64,000 nucleotides of DNA from Xiphias gladius (taxonomy: Eukaryota > Chordata > Actinopteri > Istiophoriformes > Xiphiidae): NCBI RefSeq assembly GCF_016859285.1, contig NC_053417.1, positions 13,526,706 through 13,590,705 on the forward strand, in the 5' to 3' direction. Under the pieces are notes generated by a model that saw only the letters and a list, made by a program, of their open reading frames with translations, was not told where the DNA came from and searched no databases. A program made the position numbers and the translations under genes. Shown here in pieces: positions 51,201 through 64,000 of this stretch (position 1 is the stretch's first letter; every line of letters begins with the position of its first letter).

Positions 51201-54200
51201 AAAACTCCAGTTTTGTATGTGGGGATCTCAGATTAGTAGTAGTATTAAATTTGTTATTAATTTAAGAGGGCGAATCACCTTTTTCATGGCCTGTTGTAAC
51301 ACCCCTTAAGCAAAGGCCACCATCTCACTTCCTGATAGCAAGAAGACTCCCATTGGTCAATCATCTTTACGTGTTTGCACAGACTACATTTATTAACAGG
51401 GCTGTTGTGTTAATGAGCAGGTGTATTATACCAAGTTCTGTTTGACCTGTGTAAACAGTGGTGTCATTGCAGGTGAACTGTGAGTTAATCATTTAAGAAA
51501 TCTTTTTTTTTTTTTTTTTTCAGAATGAAATGTGGCTGTCTGAAGATTTTGGCAGCAACTGGAAAAAGGTCCATGACATGGTGTGTCTGGTGAAGTGGTA
51601 AGAGACAAGACAAACCAATGATATAAGTCCCTTAGTCAGTTTGACAGTGAAAAAACGCTAGTGTTATTCAATATTCCCACGAGTCTGTGTCTCAGTGAAA
51701 TATTTCTATTCAGTGATTGTAGGAAGGAGTGGAGGAACTCCATTCTTATTGGTCTGGTATGTAGCAAAGATTTAAAAAAAAAAAAAGATATGCTATTTGT
51801 GAGTCAGTTGTCCTTTCTTTCATTTTAGTTCCTTCATCAAGCTAATTATTGCAGGTAATGGAGGGCAGTGGAGTTCCACCTCTCTTTGCTGTGCTTTATT
51901 GGTGTGTTTTGACTTGTTCACAGTTCTGCTAATGTACTCTCCTTTGCTGGTAGTTGGAGGATTTTAATTAAAATTAATTAGCCTGAGACATGTTCACAGC
52001 TTTACTCTCAAGACTTTTGTTGTTGCTGCACCTTTGCAAATAAGGTTAAACTCTAAAACTGTATTGCAGTCAATGTTTGTTTGACTAGCTCTGTTGAGGC
52101 CAAGCCCTCGCAGCACTCTTGTTGTTTTGGAGGCACTTCCTGGTATTTATCACCTAGTAACCTTTGCAGCTCTGAATATCTTTTCAGTTTGAGTTTTAAG
52201 GCTGTGATTTCAAGGTCATTTTGTCTGAGAAAACTGTATGTACAAAACACACTTCCTGAAACATAACCTTTTTATCAGAATCCCAAAAGATGCTGTACTG
52301 AGCCGGCTGCAGGAAAATGGGTCATTATCAACTGGGGCAGTTTTCTGATGTCAAAACACAGCATTCAAAAGACAGAGTTCTGAAGGGCATGTCTGTACGC
52401 TGGTTGTATTTGATAAGCCATGTCATGTGATGCTTACTTTCAAAACTAAGTGTTGTGGGAATAGATGGAGAATGTATAAAGAATCCTGTATGAGAACCGG
52501 TTTCTTCCCTGATGCAGGAATGCTCCTCAGCATTTCGCAGCCTGACTTTGTTGTTTACTGAGATGTAAGCACACGGAGAACTATCAAAGCCTTATCAACA
52601 AAGCAATCTACATCTATTTTGCTAAGATGTCCTTGACTGTGTGGACTCCAATGTGCATGTCTACATATCTGAAATTCTCTGTACTTTCCACTGTGATTCT
52701 AGGGGAAGGAAAAATACCATCTTCTTTACAGCCAGCCTCAACGGGTCCTGCAGTAAGTGATCCCCTCTTTAAGCAAAACCTGAAATGATAAATGACCATG
52801 TGACTCTTCAAACCAGAACTGCATTTGACCTAGTTAATTTATGTATTTATATGTAGATTACTGAGGAGCAGTACATGGAGTATATTGTCTTTCTCAAGTT
52901 TAAAAGATAAGCATCTATGTGCTCCTATTGAGACCTCTATTTTCCATTGATTAGCTGGATTTGGATTGGATTATGAATGAAAAGATTGAAATGAGAAATG
53001 GTATCAATATGAGAGGTGATCCTGGCCAGAGGAAGAAAGTATTTATATCCTTTTATTCTTCTTAAATGCTCTATGTAGCTTTTAGTTGCACTTGTGGATT
53101 TGCATACATTTATTTTCCTTTTATTTCTAAGTGTTACTTTTTTTTTTTTTTTTTTTGGTCAGGTGATCGGGGAATGCTCGAATTGAGGAGGACTACAGAC
53201 TATGGTAAAACCATCAAGACTGTCGCCAGTAAGATCTACTCTTTTGGCCTGGGTGGACGCTTCCTCTTTGCCTCTGTAATGACAGGCAAGGTAAATAGCA
53301 GTAGGCCCAAATCGTGGCAGTAAAGACACAAGATCATGCATCCAGAGGCAAAATATTTATTGTTAAAACCTTTGTGTTTACAGTAAGTAGTTGTGAGGTG
53401 AGACATAACATGCTGTACCTCCAGACTGTTCTGATGACATTGAATTTCAAATTATCAGTGTTTTTTTTTTTTTGTAGCACTGATGTTTGTAAAATAGATA
53501 TTTTTCTATTCTGCATGTGTGGTTTAAAAGAGAAGTCACTGAGTACGTGTCAGGTTGGAGTAAATATGGGGTAGTATGCTAATAGTCACAACTGGAGAGG
53601 AAATGCTAACACTAAATAACACGATAGTGCACACGCTCATGTTTCTCCCTCAGTACTGACCATATTTACTGAAATGCATACATGAATGCTTTGCTATATG
53701 TATTGTTACACTCAAAATATGTAGTTTCCAGGACACACTGCACCGTGTGCATTCGTCTGCATGGCTCTGTTCCTTTTTCTTTGCCTGGTTTTATAGATTT
53801 AATCTAGTTAATTTGGGTGAAGTAATTTAACTCTAAACCGTTCTTTTTCCCACCGCTGTTCTGTCTTTCTCTCTCTCTTCTTCTTTTTCTTTCTTTACCG
53901 CCTCTTTCTCTGCAGGGGACTCTGAGGATGATCCACGTGTCGGTGGACCAGGGTGAGACATGGAACATGGCCCAGCTGCCCCCTGTTGGCCACGAGCAGT
54001 TCTACTCCATCCTGGCAGCCAACGATGAAATGGTCTTCATGCATGTTGACGAGCCAGGAGGTCGGTCCATATTGTAGAACAAAGCAGTAATGATATTTAA
54101 GAGTAGGAGACCGACAGTGCGTTAGATCCTGTAGAGAATGTAATTCAAAAAATGGTAATTACATGTGTGTCAGATGTGAACAAGGGTGGAGATGCAGGTT

Positions 54201-57200
54201 TGGGACTTTTACTCTTGTGAGGGGCAACAGTGTGGTTTTGTGAACATAAATTTGAAAATAATTTTGGTCCAAAGTATTCGGACAACCTTGCCAACTCAAA
54301 TTGATGTACTTTTGTTTTCAGGCTGTTTTTCACAGTTTGAACCAGGCAACTTGTTTGCTATGAACGAAAATTTAATTTTTTTTAATTTTTTCTTTTGGGA
54401 TGAAGTAGAACACAGACTGCGAGCCAGGCCCTACCACCCAACATCAGTGGCCAACCTCACTAATGCCCTTTTACCTAATGGGGATGCATATCCCTGCAGG
54501 CAGATTCCCAAATCTTTTGGAAAGCCTTCCCAAAAAGAGTGGAGGCTGTTATAGCAGCATATTAATGTGTGTAATGTTTGGGTGTCCACATACTTTGGCC
54601 ATGTAGTGAACTTGCACCATATAAACTCAAGGGTCTCATTGTCCATTATTATCATCAGTACATTATTTCCTATCACCAGCATGTTCAAATTCATTAATTT
54701 TGAATTTACTCTCAGTAAGTATGATCTTGTTGGTGTTCTTTTTCTCTTTTATTTGTCCATAGATACAGGCTTTGGTACCATATATGTATCAGATGACCGG
54801 GGCACTGTGTACTCCAAGTCACTGGAGCGGCACCTTTATACCACAACAGGGGGTGATACAGACTTCACTAATGTCACCTCCCTGCGTGGAGTTTTCATCA
54901 CCAGTGTCCTGGGTGAAGGTAGCTCTAAACATGTGTCTGTGCTTTGATAAATGAATAGCAACACATGCCTGTACTCAAATTCCCCTAGAAAACACACACA
55001 CACACATTACTTCTCCATTACATACCGGAGCGGAGGCGTTAGGTAAATATTTAATTAGCTGCTTTCTGTCTGAAGCCGCTGGCTGACACTGTAGCAGAAA
55101 TAACTCACATCACCAGCTAAATGTTAACTCCATCATGTCTGCGCCTCTCTGTATTTTCGGTTGAAAAATCCCTTCTGTCTATCTCCTTATATTTTAATCT
55201 ACTCTTTTTCTCACTTCCACTCTTCTACATGACCATTCTGTGGTTACATAATTGCCAGGGCAGTATGAGTCTGATTCTTGCATTGCTAACTCTTGCTTAC
55301 TTGTAATTTTGCAGTAACTGATTTGAAGCTTTATTTGCACACACTGTTTCTGGATAGCTGTATCAGCTAAACATTTAAGACTATCTGTAAATGTTTCTTG
55401 TCTTGTTGTTCCAGGGGACTCTGTGCAGTCTGTGGTGTCCTTTGATCAGGGAGGGGAATGGGTTCCTTTGAGGAAACCTGCCAACAGCAAGTGTGATGCT
55501 ACCGCCAAGGACCCAGACAAGGTTAAAAAAAAAAAAAAAAAAAGAGAGGAAACTGGTTTGTTCTTTAGAAAAAACAAAGATAAAAAAGTTGATCAATCGT
55601 GATGAAAACTGTTTCCTGTTGTAAGTTGAAGTGTCAGATTGCATTCTGTTTACAAGAATTGAGTTTTGCATTGCATTGCTATGAAAGCCAAACACAATGC
55701 ATGTATCATGGCAATGTTGGTTATTTTTAGTCCAGATACCAAATTCTGATTGTGTTTATGCTTACAGTGCAGCCTCCACATCCACGCAGCCTACAGTACT
55801 GCTATGAGACTGAATGTCCCCATGCTGCCTCTGAGTGAACCAAATGCTGTGGGTCTCATTTTAGCTCATGGTAATTCTCAGTTCACAGCTTTCATACCAA
55901 ATTTGTTTTCCACAAATATCGAAGTTTTGTGTGAGGTATAATGGAAGTTTTTTATCTGGATAAACATATTTCAACAGGGAGTGTTGGTGATGCCATCTCA
56001 GTGATGAGGCCTGATGTGTATGTGTCTGATGATGGAGGGTACACTTGGATAAAGGGCCTCAATGGACCTCATCACTACGCCATTCTGGACTCTGGAGGGC
56101 TGCTGGTGGCTGTGGAGCACACCCCCACTCAACCTGTCAAAACGATCAAGTGAGTTACAGTTATAGGGAACAGAGGAGTTTGGGTTTGAGTTTGACATGT
56201 ATTAGCTGATACAAGGAGAAGTCTGTTTTTACTTTTCTATGTGTTTTTATATGTTGAATTAAATTTCAATTCACTGTAACAGACCTTTTTCACAGCAAAC
56301 ATTTGGAGTTGTCATAGTAGGAAAACCACAGATGTTACTAATAACATTACCGATGGCTTTACTCTATTCAAATATCTCACTAAGCCACAACAGTGTACAG
56401 TGAGCCAGCATGCTAAATACCAAGACCCTGAATCTGAAGTGCTCAATGTATTTCAGCCGTCATTCATTTGATTATGTACACCTGTGCTTTTCCTACTGTG
56501 ACGTGTCAAATGTTTTCAATGAAAAAGACCTATTGAGCTGTCAACTCACGGACTTCCTCAATTACAACGAAGACAGTAAGATTTTCTTAAGCCCCGTTAA
56601 ATAATGTTAGCAGGATAATATTGTATAGCTTCATTTTCTGTGCTGGTTTCATGAGAACTCTAATATGCTAATTAAAGTACTCAAACACTGTGATTAGCTC
56701 AGATCTACAGATCCAATGAAGGAAGAAAAGCCACTAAAAATATGTCTACTGATGTATTTACTGCCTTACTGTCCGGTTTGAATTCTAATCTCACTCTCTA
56801 TAGATACTAACTGGAGTGAAAAGTAAAAAACAGAAATACAATTAAATACATTCCAAATTGAACAGCAGTAAATGGTCGTTTTCTTAAACTGTAGCTACTT
56901 TGTTGTTGTAGTTGTGAACTGCAATAGAAAAAAGGTGTTTTTGATAGTTTTTCTTCAAAAACTACAATAATAAAATCATCATATAATCTGTAATTGAACA
57001 GTGTAAATAGCAATTAGACTAACATTGTAAAATTATATAAATCAAATTTATGTACAGGTGTTTCTATTTCATGTATTCTACACATCATCATATTTAATTT
57101 AACTTCTGTTTACTGCATGGTTCTTGTAAAGTATGACATGGGCTGTAAGTGATGGTGTGTCTCAATCTAATCTGTCTCTAATCAAAACCCTCTGTCTTTG

Positions 57201-57616
57201 TTTAGATTAATACAAAATGTTAAAATCGATATTATATAAAAGCAATAGCACACTTGAAGCCAGCTTTGTGCCTTCTTAACACCATAGCTGGGCAGATATC
57301 TTATTCAAGCCACTCCTTCTCCTATGTTATTGCTTTACTTTCAAGTTTCTTGGGCTTATGCTGATGCTTGTACACTTTTTTTTTTTTTTTGTACAAACAA
57401 TGTCCTGACAGGTTTTCTACTGATGAAGGACAGTGCTGGGGTGTGTACAACTTCACCGAAGACCCCATCTACTTTACTGGGCTGGCGTCAGAGCCGGGCG
57501 CTCGCTCTATGAATGTCAGTATCTGGGGCTACAGAGATTCCCTCCTCAGCCAGTACTGGATCTCCATTACCATTGACTTCAGGGATCTTCTCACCAGAGA
57601 CTGTGAGTGACACGAT

Positions 57617-57648
<32 letters not shown>

Positions 57649-60600
57649 AAAAAAAAAAAAAAAAGATTTTAATGTGCTCATGTAAATTTAGAGATATTTT
57701 GGTCAATATTTTGTGATTTGTTTTGTTTGGGATTATATGTGAACAGATTCCAAAATATTGATGTTTTTAGGTGACGACAAGGACTATGTGCAGTGGCTGG
57801 CCCACTCAGATGACATCAGCGACCCCAACGATGGTTGCATGCTGGGCTACAAAGAGAGGTTCCTGCGTCTCAGAAAGGACTCTGTTTGCTGGAACGGACG
57901 AGATTACCAGGTCAACACCCAGCCAGCCCCGTGTCCATGCACTTTGGATGACTTCCTGTGGTAAGACTTTGACCTGCATGCTCAAAATGTCAAACTCAAC
58001 CAACCAGTTACATCAGATTAGATGTGGCGGGATAATGTTAGATTTAAACTTAATTTAGGTGAATGATAACAGCTCTTATGTACTTAAGCTTCTGTTCTAG
58101 GAAGACACCACCGTATCCTGCTGAATGAAAAGTGCAAATTGGCTATAAATGTTTTTGATGACAGTAGATAATTCAAATTTCATTAAAAGCTGTTACTGGA
58201 TGGACTGGATGCAGTTTCATCCATACAGTTCACATTAAACATGCCAAACTGGTATCAAATAGCAGTGTGAAAGTATCCTGGGTCGGATTTTTCCTGTAGG
58301 TAAAAATAAATTGTGCCTTCAAACACAACTCAGAAAAGTGCAAGTACAGAGCCGAACAACTGGACATTTGCAGACAACAAGAGTAAATGTAAGTTATTTC
58401 TTCCAACCTTGCCTGTTGCAGTGACTTCGGATACTACCGTCAAGAGAACAGCTCAGAATGTGTAGAGCAGCCGGACCTGAAAGGGAAAGTGCTAGAGTTC
58501 TGTCTGCACGGCAAAGAGGAGCAACTGCAGACTAGTGGGTAAGGCTCCAGCTTCATCCTCCGCGTCCGGCAGATCTCTGCGTGTCACTGTTGCTTGGTTA
58601 ACACTGGATTATTATTTAATATCAGTCAGTTATTGAAAATAATATCATCCCATAAACAGACAGTGTCTCTGTGACAACAGGTAGGACGTAGCAGTGAATG
58701 TGCTGACCCACCCCTTTGATCATCCATGCCACATGACTTGCCTTAACATTTCTGTAACTTTCTAGTTTGCTTGGTAATTATCTTTATTTATTGTGTACTA
58801 TCTTGGCCAGAGTCTTACCTGAATAGTGGTAGTGATAAAATGTTTTTTGCAAAAATTTTGCAGCAATGGTATTGAATAATTTTGATTCCTTCTAGTCCAT
58901 TTATTTACGTCCAGTATTAAAACACATACTAGGTAGATATGCCACATTTTTTTTTGGTAGAGAGAGTGAGAGAACATTGCCCTCAGTGTTTTTCCGAGTC
59001 AGAGGAGACAAGTGATGAGAATGAGGAGGTATCTGTCATGCAGAGAGCAGTCAGGGGAAGCAGATGAGGCTGAGAGTGAGTCTCATGTTTTCACTGTGGA
59101 AGAGTGAACGCTGACCAAAAATGAAAATACAGTTTTTGGTAAATGGTGTTTGTGACACTACACACATACTGACTTGATAGAAAATTATTAATTGTTACAC
59201 TGTATCTGCAGAATCCAGTTAAAATGTTATGTACAGTAGGTTGGGTAAGCTGTTGTATCGATACAGATGAATTAAGAATGTAAAAAATTAACACTGAGTA
59301 CAGTAACTGAACTGTTTTAGACTAATTTACCTTTGAAAGAGCAAGTTATTTTAGCTTGTGTCAGAAGCAAAAAAAAAGAATATAGTGTTTTTTAATCTAA
59401 AAGTATTTAAACCATCTTATTTGCTGTTTGATATTAAAAGCTTAATACGGTTAATAAAAGCTTACTAAAGCTAACTGGGCCAAAAATGACTTCTTCCTCT
59501 TTTTTTTTCTTCTTTTTTTTTCTTTCAACTTTTTAAGTGATATGAATGAGAATCTGCTATCATTCACTCTTGCTTGAGCAATAATAACATTAACAATGTG
59601 CTCTTGGTCCACAGCTACAGGAAAATCCCTGGAGATAAGTGTGAGGGAGGAGAGATGCCTGAGCGTAAAGAGATTGACCTCAGTAAGAGGTGTGTGAGTG
59701 ACCTGGTGGGCCCAGAACTTCTGGTCAGTACTTCTGCTTACTAAGACGTCATGAAAATGTTATGAACATAGATTTGGCCATGCTGCATGCTTACTTACAG
59801 TATATCTGTTACTGTTTTACCTGTTTTATTTCTGCTGTTATGTTTACAGATAGACAATCACTCCTCCAAGTCTGTACCCATTGTGATAACAATCATCATC
59901 GTCATGCTGCTGAGCATAGCAGCAGGAGTTGTCTTTGTCAAGAAATATGTCTGTGGTGGCAGGTTAGTGTATCTTTTTGCCCATATTTATAGTCCAGTTC
60001 CTAACCGAAACCTGTCCAGAGGAGAACACGTCCAGGATAGCGAACTATATGTTGACTTAAGTTGAGTTAGCACTTTTCCTTTCCTGGCTTCATGGTGTTT
60101 TATGAGTCAGATGAGTTTTTCATTTGATTTTAAGTGACCTGACAATATTTTGAATGTGCCTCTCAGGTTCTTGGTTCACAGATACTCTGTGCTGCAGCAG
60201 CATGTTGAAGACAATGCAGCTGAGGGGATAGATGAACCGCTCGAGACCAACCACACTCAAAACGGCAAGATAGAGTTTCATGACGATTCGGATGAGGTAC
60301 AGTGGAACTATTTTCCTCCCTCGTATACAGGCAAAGATAGAAACATTGGTACCAGGCTTTCCTTCAACAACTGGGCCACACACCTTCATGCTTAAGACAA
60401 ATAACCTAGTAATACTTTCTCTGATAATGAATAGTCAATATTAAGAACACAAGAGAATAATTGTTACTGTTAAATCACCTCTAGAAACTTTCCGATGCTC
60501 AGCTGCGATTTATCTAAATACAGATGAAGAGTTAGGACTGGGGGGAAATTGTGTCTTTGCTTGGGTTTATCAGTGCAGAAACAAAACCTTTGCATGTTGT

Positions 60601-61459
60601 GGGCCTCATTTATCAACCTCTTAAACATTCACAACCCTACAGGAAACCGTGGTGTGCCACTGTGCACACCTAAATGTACAGGCCCACCGCCTGCTGTGAG
60701 AGCTGAACTTGTCTTATATAAGCACTGCAGGTGTAGAAAGGAATAGAACATAATCATAGCACACCAATACAGGATTGTGGAAGCCGATATTGATATTTCA
60801 GATTTTAAAATGATAACAAAATCTTAGCTCTTATTCATTATCTTACATAACACAAACAAACACTTTTTAAGGATCCCTTGCATGTGCTTTTTAAAGAACT
60901 GTGACCAACATACGTGCTGAGCAGGACTTTTGTCAGTGCTCGCTGACAGACAAACTATGTAATAGTGACACTGTTTCTAAATTACCTCACACATATCTTT
61001 GGCATGGCTTGACTGCAGTTTTCTTGTTACTTATTTGCCTGCCTATTTGCCTGCCTATATGCCCGTAGCTGATACATTATCCTGGACACTCAGCTAGAAT
61101 CAGGAGTGTGGGAGGAGATAGTCATGCTTTGCAGCTCTGTACTCCAAATGTTTGTCTATGCACTGTTTGCACCTTCCGGTTTTCTCAAAAGTGAAACAAG
61201 ATCAAAATGCAGCAGTAAGCAGTCCAATTTAAGAGGACGTTATGCATTGTAACTGGGTTTTCAGTATCAGAGCATTATTTTGCATTATTGCTACAATGTT
61301 ATAACATCAACATGAACTTACCTATAAGTAGGTCACTTGGGTAATCGGGTTAGGTGTGTGTAAACATGACCACAATGGTTTCTTGTTTGCTAGGCCGTGT
61401 TGGCTTTGACTTCACTGGTATGCTGTTTTCTTCTCTTTGCACAGGACCTGCTTGAATAG
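48291..61459 (+). CDS. sort1: Sortilin (VPS10-domain sorting receptor), 20 coding exons
   Basis: Exons: 48291-48563, 50186-50245, 50477-50550, 50672-50774, 50939-51100, 51524-51597, 52703-52752, 53163-53290, 53916-54060, 54763-54918, 55414-55521, 55768-55870, 55978-56149, 57412-57602, 57771-57960, 58422-58540, 59615-59723, 59850-59962, 60167-60296, 61445-61459. All phases fit, giving 824 aa (human 831). A signal peptide ([19 protein letters not shown]) precedes a short propeptide with a basic KIRRR cleavage-type site. The VPS10 propeller includes [37 protein letters not shown] and Asp-box text such as SDDGGYTW. The Cys-rich 10CC module spans exons 14-17. TM is in exon 18. The tail has YSVLQQH and ends DDSDEDLLE, the acidic-dileucine GGA/AP-1 sorting signal; its DLLE and stop lie alone in the last exon. 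Sortilin moves neurotrophin precursors, lipoprotein factors and lysosomal proteins between Golgi, endosome and surface. A sort1a or sort1b assignment cannot be made from this window. Confidence 0.97.
48564..50185 (+). other. sort1: sort1 intron 1
   Basis: Intron of about 1.6 kb, GTAAGT to CACAG. No exon, RNA gene or recognisable repeat is seen inside; the open frames are short and featureless. Confidence 0.6.
51598..52702 (+). other. sort1: sort1 intron 6
   Basis: Intron of about 1.1 kb between the exon ending VCLVKW and the 50-nt exon 7. Nothing coding is recognised on either strand, and only a short A-run is seen near 51.78 kb. Confidence 0.55.
54255..54610. mobile_element. Tc1-type non-autonomous transposon relic in sort1 intron 9
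   Basis: The left end (GGTCCAAAGTATTCGGACAACC-like, about 54265-54287) is inverted at the right end (GTGTCCACATACTTTGGCC, 54582-54600, then ATGTAGTG). The interior reads in one plus-strand frame as a transposase C-terminal fragment ([20 protein letters not shown]), which is followed by degenerate text. It is about 355 bp, internally deleted and dead. It sits wholly inside the intron. Confidence 0.7.
56150..57411 (+). other. sort1: sort1 intron 13
   Basis: About 1.26 kb of AT-rich intron, GTGAGT to TGACAG, with a T-run near 57378-57390. No further exon or identifiable repeat is seen. Confidence 0.55.
58541..59614 (+). other. sort1: sort1 intron 16
   Basis: About 1.07 kb, GTAAGG to CCACAG. 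It includes a T-rich tract near 59.5 kb. No repeat family or coding segment is recognised. Confidence 0.55.
60297..61444 (+). other. sort1: sort1 intron 19
   Basis: About 1.15 kb, GTACAG to TGCACAG. The sort1 frame stays open for 32 codons into this intron before TAA at 60393-60395, so retention would give a different tail without DLLE. GGGCCTCATTTATCAA near 60601 resembles one end of a common fish repeat; this is weak. Confidence 0.5.
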
Positions 61460-63793
61460 GAGGCACAACCTGTCATGCAACTAAGTAACAGGTTTCCAGT
61501 CCACCCCGTGGCGGGCCGCTGTTCCTGTCACACTTGTCCCCAGCTCCTTCTTCCTTTCACCCTCTAGTATGACCTTTGGCCTCAGCTACCAGACGAACAG
61601 TCTGTGTCACTCTGCTGTCATCTGTGAAGTATAATGAATGTATGGAGGCGTCCTGGGACTAATGCACAGTTGAGGAGAACTAAGGAGATCTTGTAGTGAT
61701 GTGCTTCAGTTATTCTATTGAGTTTGAATCTCCAAGTTAAATGAAGAACTTATGCAGTAATTTGAACTGCTGACAGAGCCAGAGTAATGGTTTTAAGGCA
61801 AAGCTATTGGTAGAAATCCACCACCATTGCATTATGGGTCCGGCCTCTCCCATCACCTGGGAGTGCTCCTGGAAATACTGTTGAAGATCTTTGTCCTTTT
61901 TCGCATGCATGTGTAGATAAACCTGTTTTTTTATTTTGTTTTTTTTTTTGTTTTTTTTTTGTTTTTTTTGCCATTTTTGATGTGTTATCAATTTGGATGG
62001 TGTTAAAAAGATTGCTGTTGTAAGCTGGTAAATAGTTCTCCCAAACCACTAGAGTCTTACTCCCTACTTTTAATGAAGCATTTGTTGGTCAAAAAGCGTG
62101 CCCCGGACACCCAAGAATATGTAAATTTGAGGTTTTCAGCCTCCTTTCTTGGCATTGATTTGTGAAATCCCTTGTTGTAGTCTGTACTTGGAAAACAAGC
62201 CTGCATACTTTTTGGTACTCCATGGCGTTGAGATCCATGGTCAAAGTAATAAGACACAAGTGGACATTTCCATTTGCATTAGGTTTGATAGCAATAAGAT
62301 GTTTAGATCCAGTATATCATGCACGTTAAATAATCCTATTGGCACAATATCTCTAAAGTCTCCAGTTGTGCAATCCGATGAATGGAGACGTTTTTGCGTG
62401 AAACGCATTACGCGTCAGCGAATAGGGTGTTAAGGTGTGTCTGTTTAAAGACAGAATTTGTTGAAACATTAATGTCTGCAGTTCTAACTGCCTAAAGCAC
62501 AAGGTCCTTTGTATGCTAAGAGTTTGTAGTTTAACATTTTTCCTAATTGTGACATAATGATTAATGTGATAATACTGTAATAGTCACTGTAGTCATATAC
62601 AAGTCTTATTTATAATCATTCGAGCAGTTTTTGTACTAACAAACTTTTGAACTTCTGTGGCAAATGACAAAGATGTTAAGAAATGAAAGAAATAATTTTA
62701 GTTTGATAGTAAATGTCACAAATATTTTTTGCAACCCATTCAGATAACCCAACACATTCGTGTAATTTGGTGACAGAAACCCAGTTCAATGATGTAAATG
62801 TTGTATAGCATAATTAACACTAGCCTATTAGTTAATAGACATGGTTGTATAAGCTGCAACACTTTTTTTTTTTTTTTTTTGGTATTTGCATCTGAGATGG
62901 AGCAAGTACTCTAAATAACAGGGTTATTGAAAGTCTCTCATCTGTGTCTTTTACAGTAAATTGCTGTCTTCTTTTTAATCATCCTGATACTACTGTCATT
63001 TTGAAGCTAAACTGGGTTGGCCAATGCCTCTCAACAGATCTGTCATGCCAGATCACGTCAAATCTTACAGGATTTTTTTTTTTCTTCTTTTAAACATTTA
63101 TTGCACAATCATTTGTCTGTCTTGTTTTAAATATGTTGCTTTCATACAGTCTTTATTTATTTGTGACTGGTAGGTTCAGAGTGCAGTAAACTGGATGTGG
63201 TTATGCAAGTGCCTGGTGTGAGGATATGATGTGAGGCCGTCCCAATGTGTGGCCAGCGTCTATCTACTGATGATTATTTATATCAACTAAGGTGTAATCA
63301 GTTTCATCCGGTATGTCAGCGACACCCCTTAGCCGTAATTGTTGGCCAAGATGAATCCCGGAGCAGTAAAGAACATGCCTGTTTCATATGGGCTGCCATT
63401 AAACTGCATGTTAACTCTCAGTAATATTTAAATCCACAGAGCTCTGTACAGAAAAAGGCCTACAATAGCCGGGTTGCTCTCTCTTTCCTGTCTTAGTGTG
63501 AGACTAAATTCTGGCTGTGATACTTTGACAAGAGTCAACTCAAATAAAAAAACACAGAACGGATACAGGGTCATTATGCAGCTGCTATACACTGGGAGGG
63601 ACTCGCTGAGTTCTTATTTAATGAGGGTTTCTTGCATTAAGTGAGGGTAACACATTTTTCTTACAGTTTAAAATTGCTGTATAAATTAATGACTCATTGT
63701 GATGGTTCTGTAAATATACAAGGTTACATCTTTGTATCTGATATCTTTCTCTCCTGTATATTTGAGGCAATTTTCTTTGGGTTTGCCAATAAA
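61460..63793 (+). other. sort1: sort1 3' UTR (putative, about 2.1-2.3 kb)
   Basis: Long AT-rich stretch after the stop, with T-rich tracts at about 61926-61970, 62864-62880 and 63071-63082. AATAAA signals at 63543-63548 and 63788-63793 give two possible ends. Mammalian SORT1 also has a long 3' UTR. A CpG-bearing patch (TTTGCGTGAAACGCATTACG) lies near 62393-62415. Confidence 0.5.
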
Positions 63794-64000
63794 TTCATAT
63801 GTTCCTCTGTTTTTGTTGGTCGATTCTTAGTTCTCACTAAGAGCAATGTAAAAATATGAGACAAGAAAATTGAGCCTTGGGCAAAAAATATCCCATAATT
63901 TTGGAATGCCTTGCTATTGCTGGCTGCCTCAGCCAGTCACTGTTTACAAAGGGATCAGTTACCACAACCCATTCAGTTTCCTCAAATGGCTGCGGCTATT
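63794..64000. other. window end, no feature recognised
   Basis: About 200 bp past the last putative sort1 poly(A) signal. Nothing is recognisable; it may still be 3' UTR. Confidence 0.4.

Noticed and set aside
57758-58058. Second reading frame of 95 codons over sort1 exon 15
   Set aside because: It is off-frame relative to the sortilin domain and runs past the GTAAGA donor.

Overview
This is a gene-sparse nuclear segment of a ray-finned fish, most likely a teleost. The evidence is long introns with GT-AG junctions, many CA/GT microsatellites, several fish-type small DNA transposon relics, and five vertebrate genes in a conserved order. I see no bacterial, viral, CRISPR or toxin system, and no LTR or retrovirus copy.

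Layout. gpr61 (single coding exon, minus strand, 1672-3093) is followed by about 21 kb without coding genes. That stretch holds simple repeats and, at 10.8-13.3 kb, a cluster of transposon relics. amigo1 (plus) has a non-coding first exon ending at 25362 and one coding exon at 26663-28201. Next come atxn7l2 (minus, nine coding exons, 33835-38306), sypl2 (minus, six coding exons, 41105-43333) and sort1 (plus, twenty coding exons, 48291-61459, long 3' UTR). I joined exons by reading GT-AG sites and checking reading phase. The models give about 692 aa (atxn7l2), 244 aa (sypl2) and 824 aa (sort1), close to their family lengths.

The order and relative orientation match the human 1p13.3 block (SORT1-PSMA5-SYPL2-ATXN7L2-CYB561D1-AMIGO1-GPR61) as I recall it. 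PSMA5 and CYB561D1 are not seen in the expected gaps. The genes do not form one pathway. gpr61 encodes an orphan receptor, amigo1 a neuronal adhesion protein, atxn7l2 a SAGA-type chromatin subunit, sypl2 a vesicle or triad-junction MARVEL protein, and sort1 a Golgi-endosome sorting receptor.

The observation most worth checking is in atxn7l2. The first zinc finger is intact, but the second (SCA7) zinc motif appears to have lost two of its four metal ligands while flanking residues and exon phases stay aligned. Other points are an inverted-repeat (foldback) element and a MITE in the transposon cluster, a repeat pair flanking sypl2, and several strong hairpins. I found no convincing new biological system.
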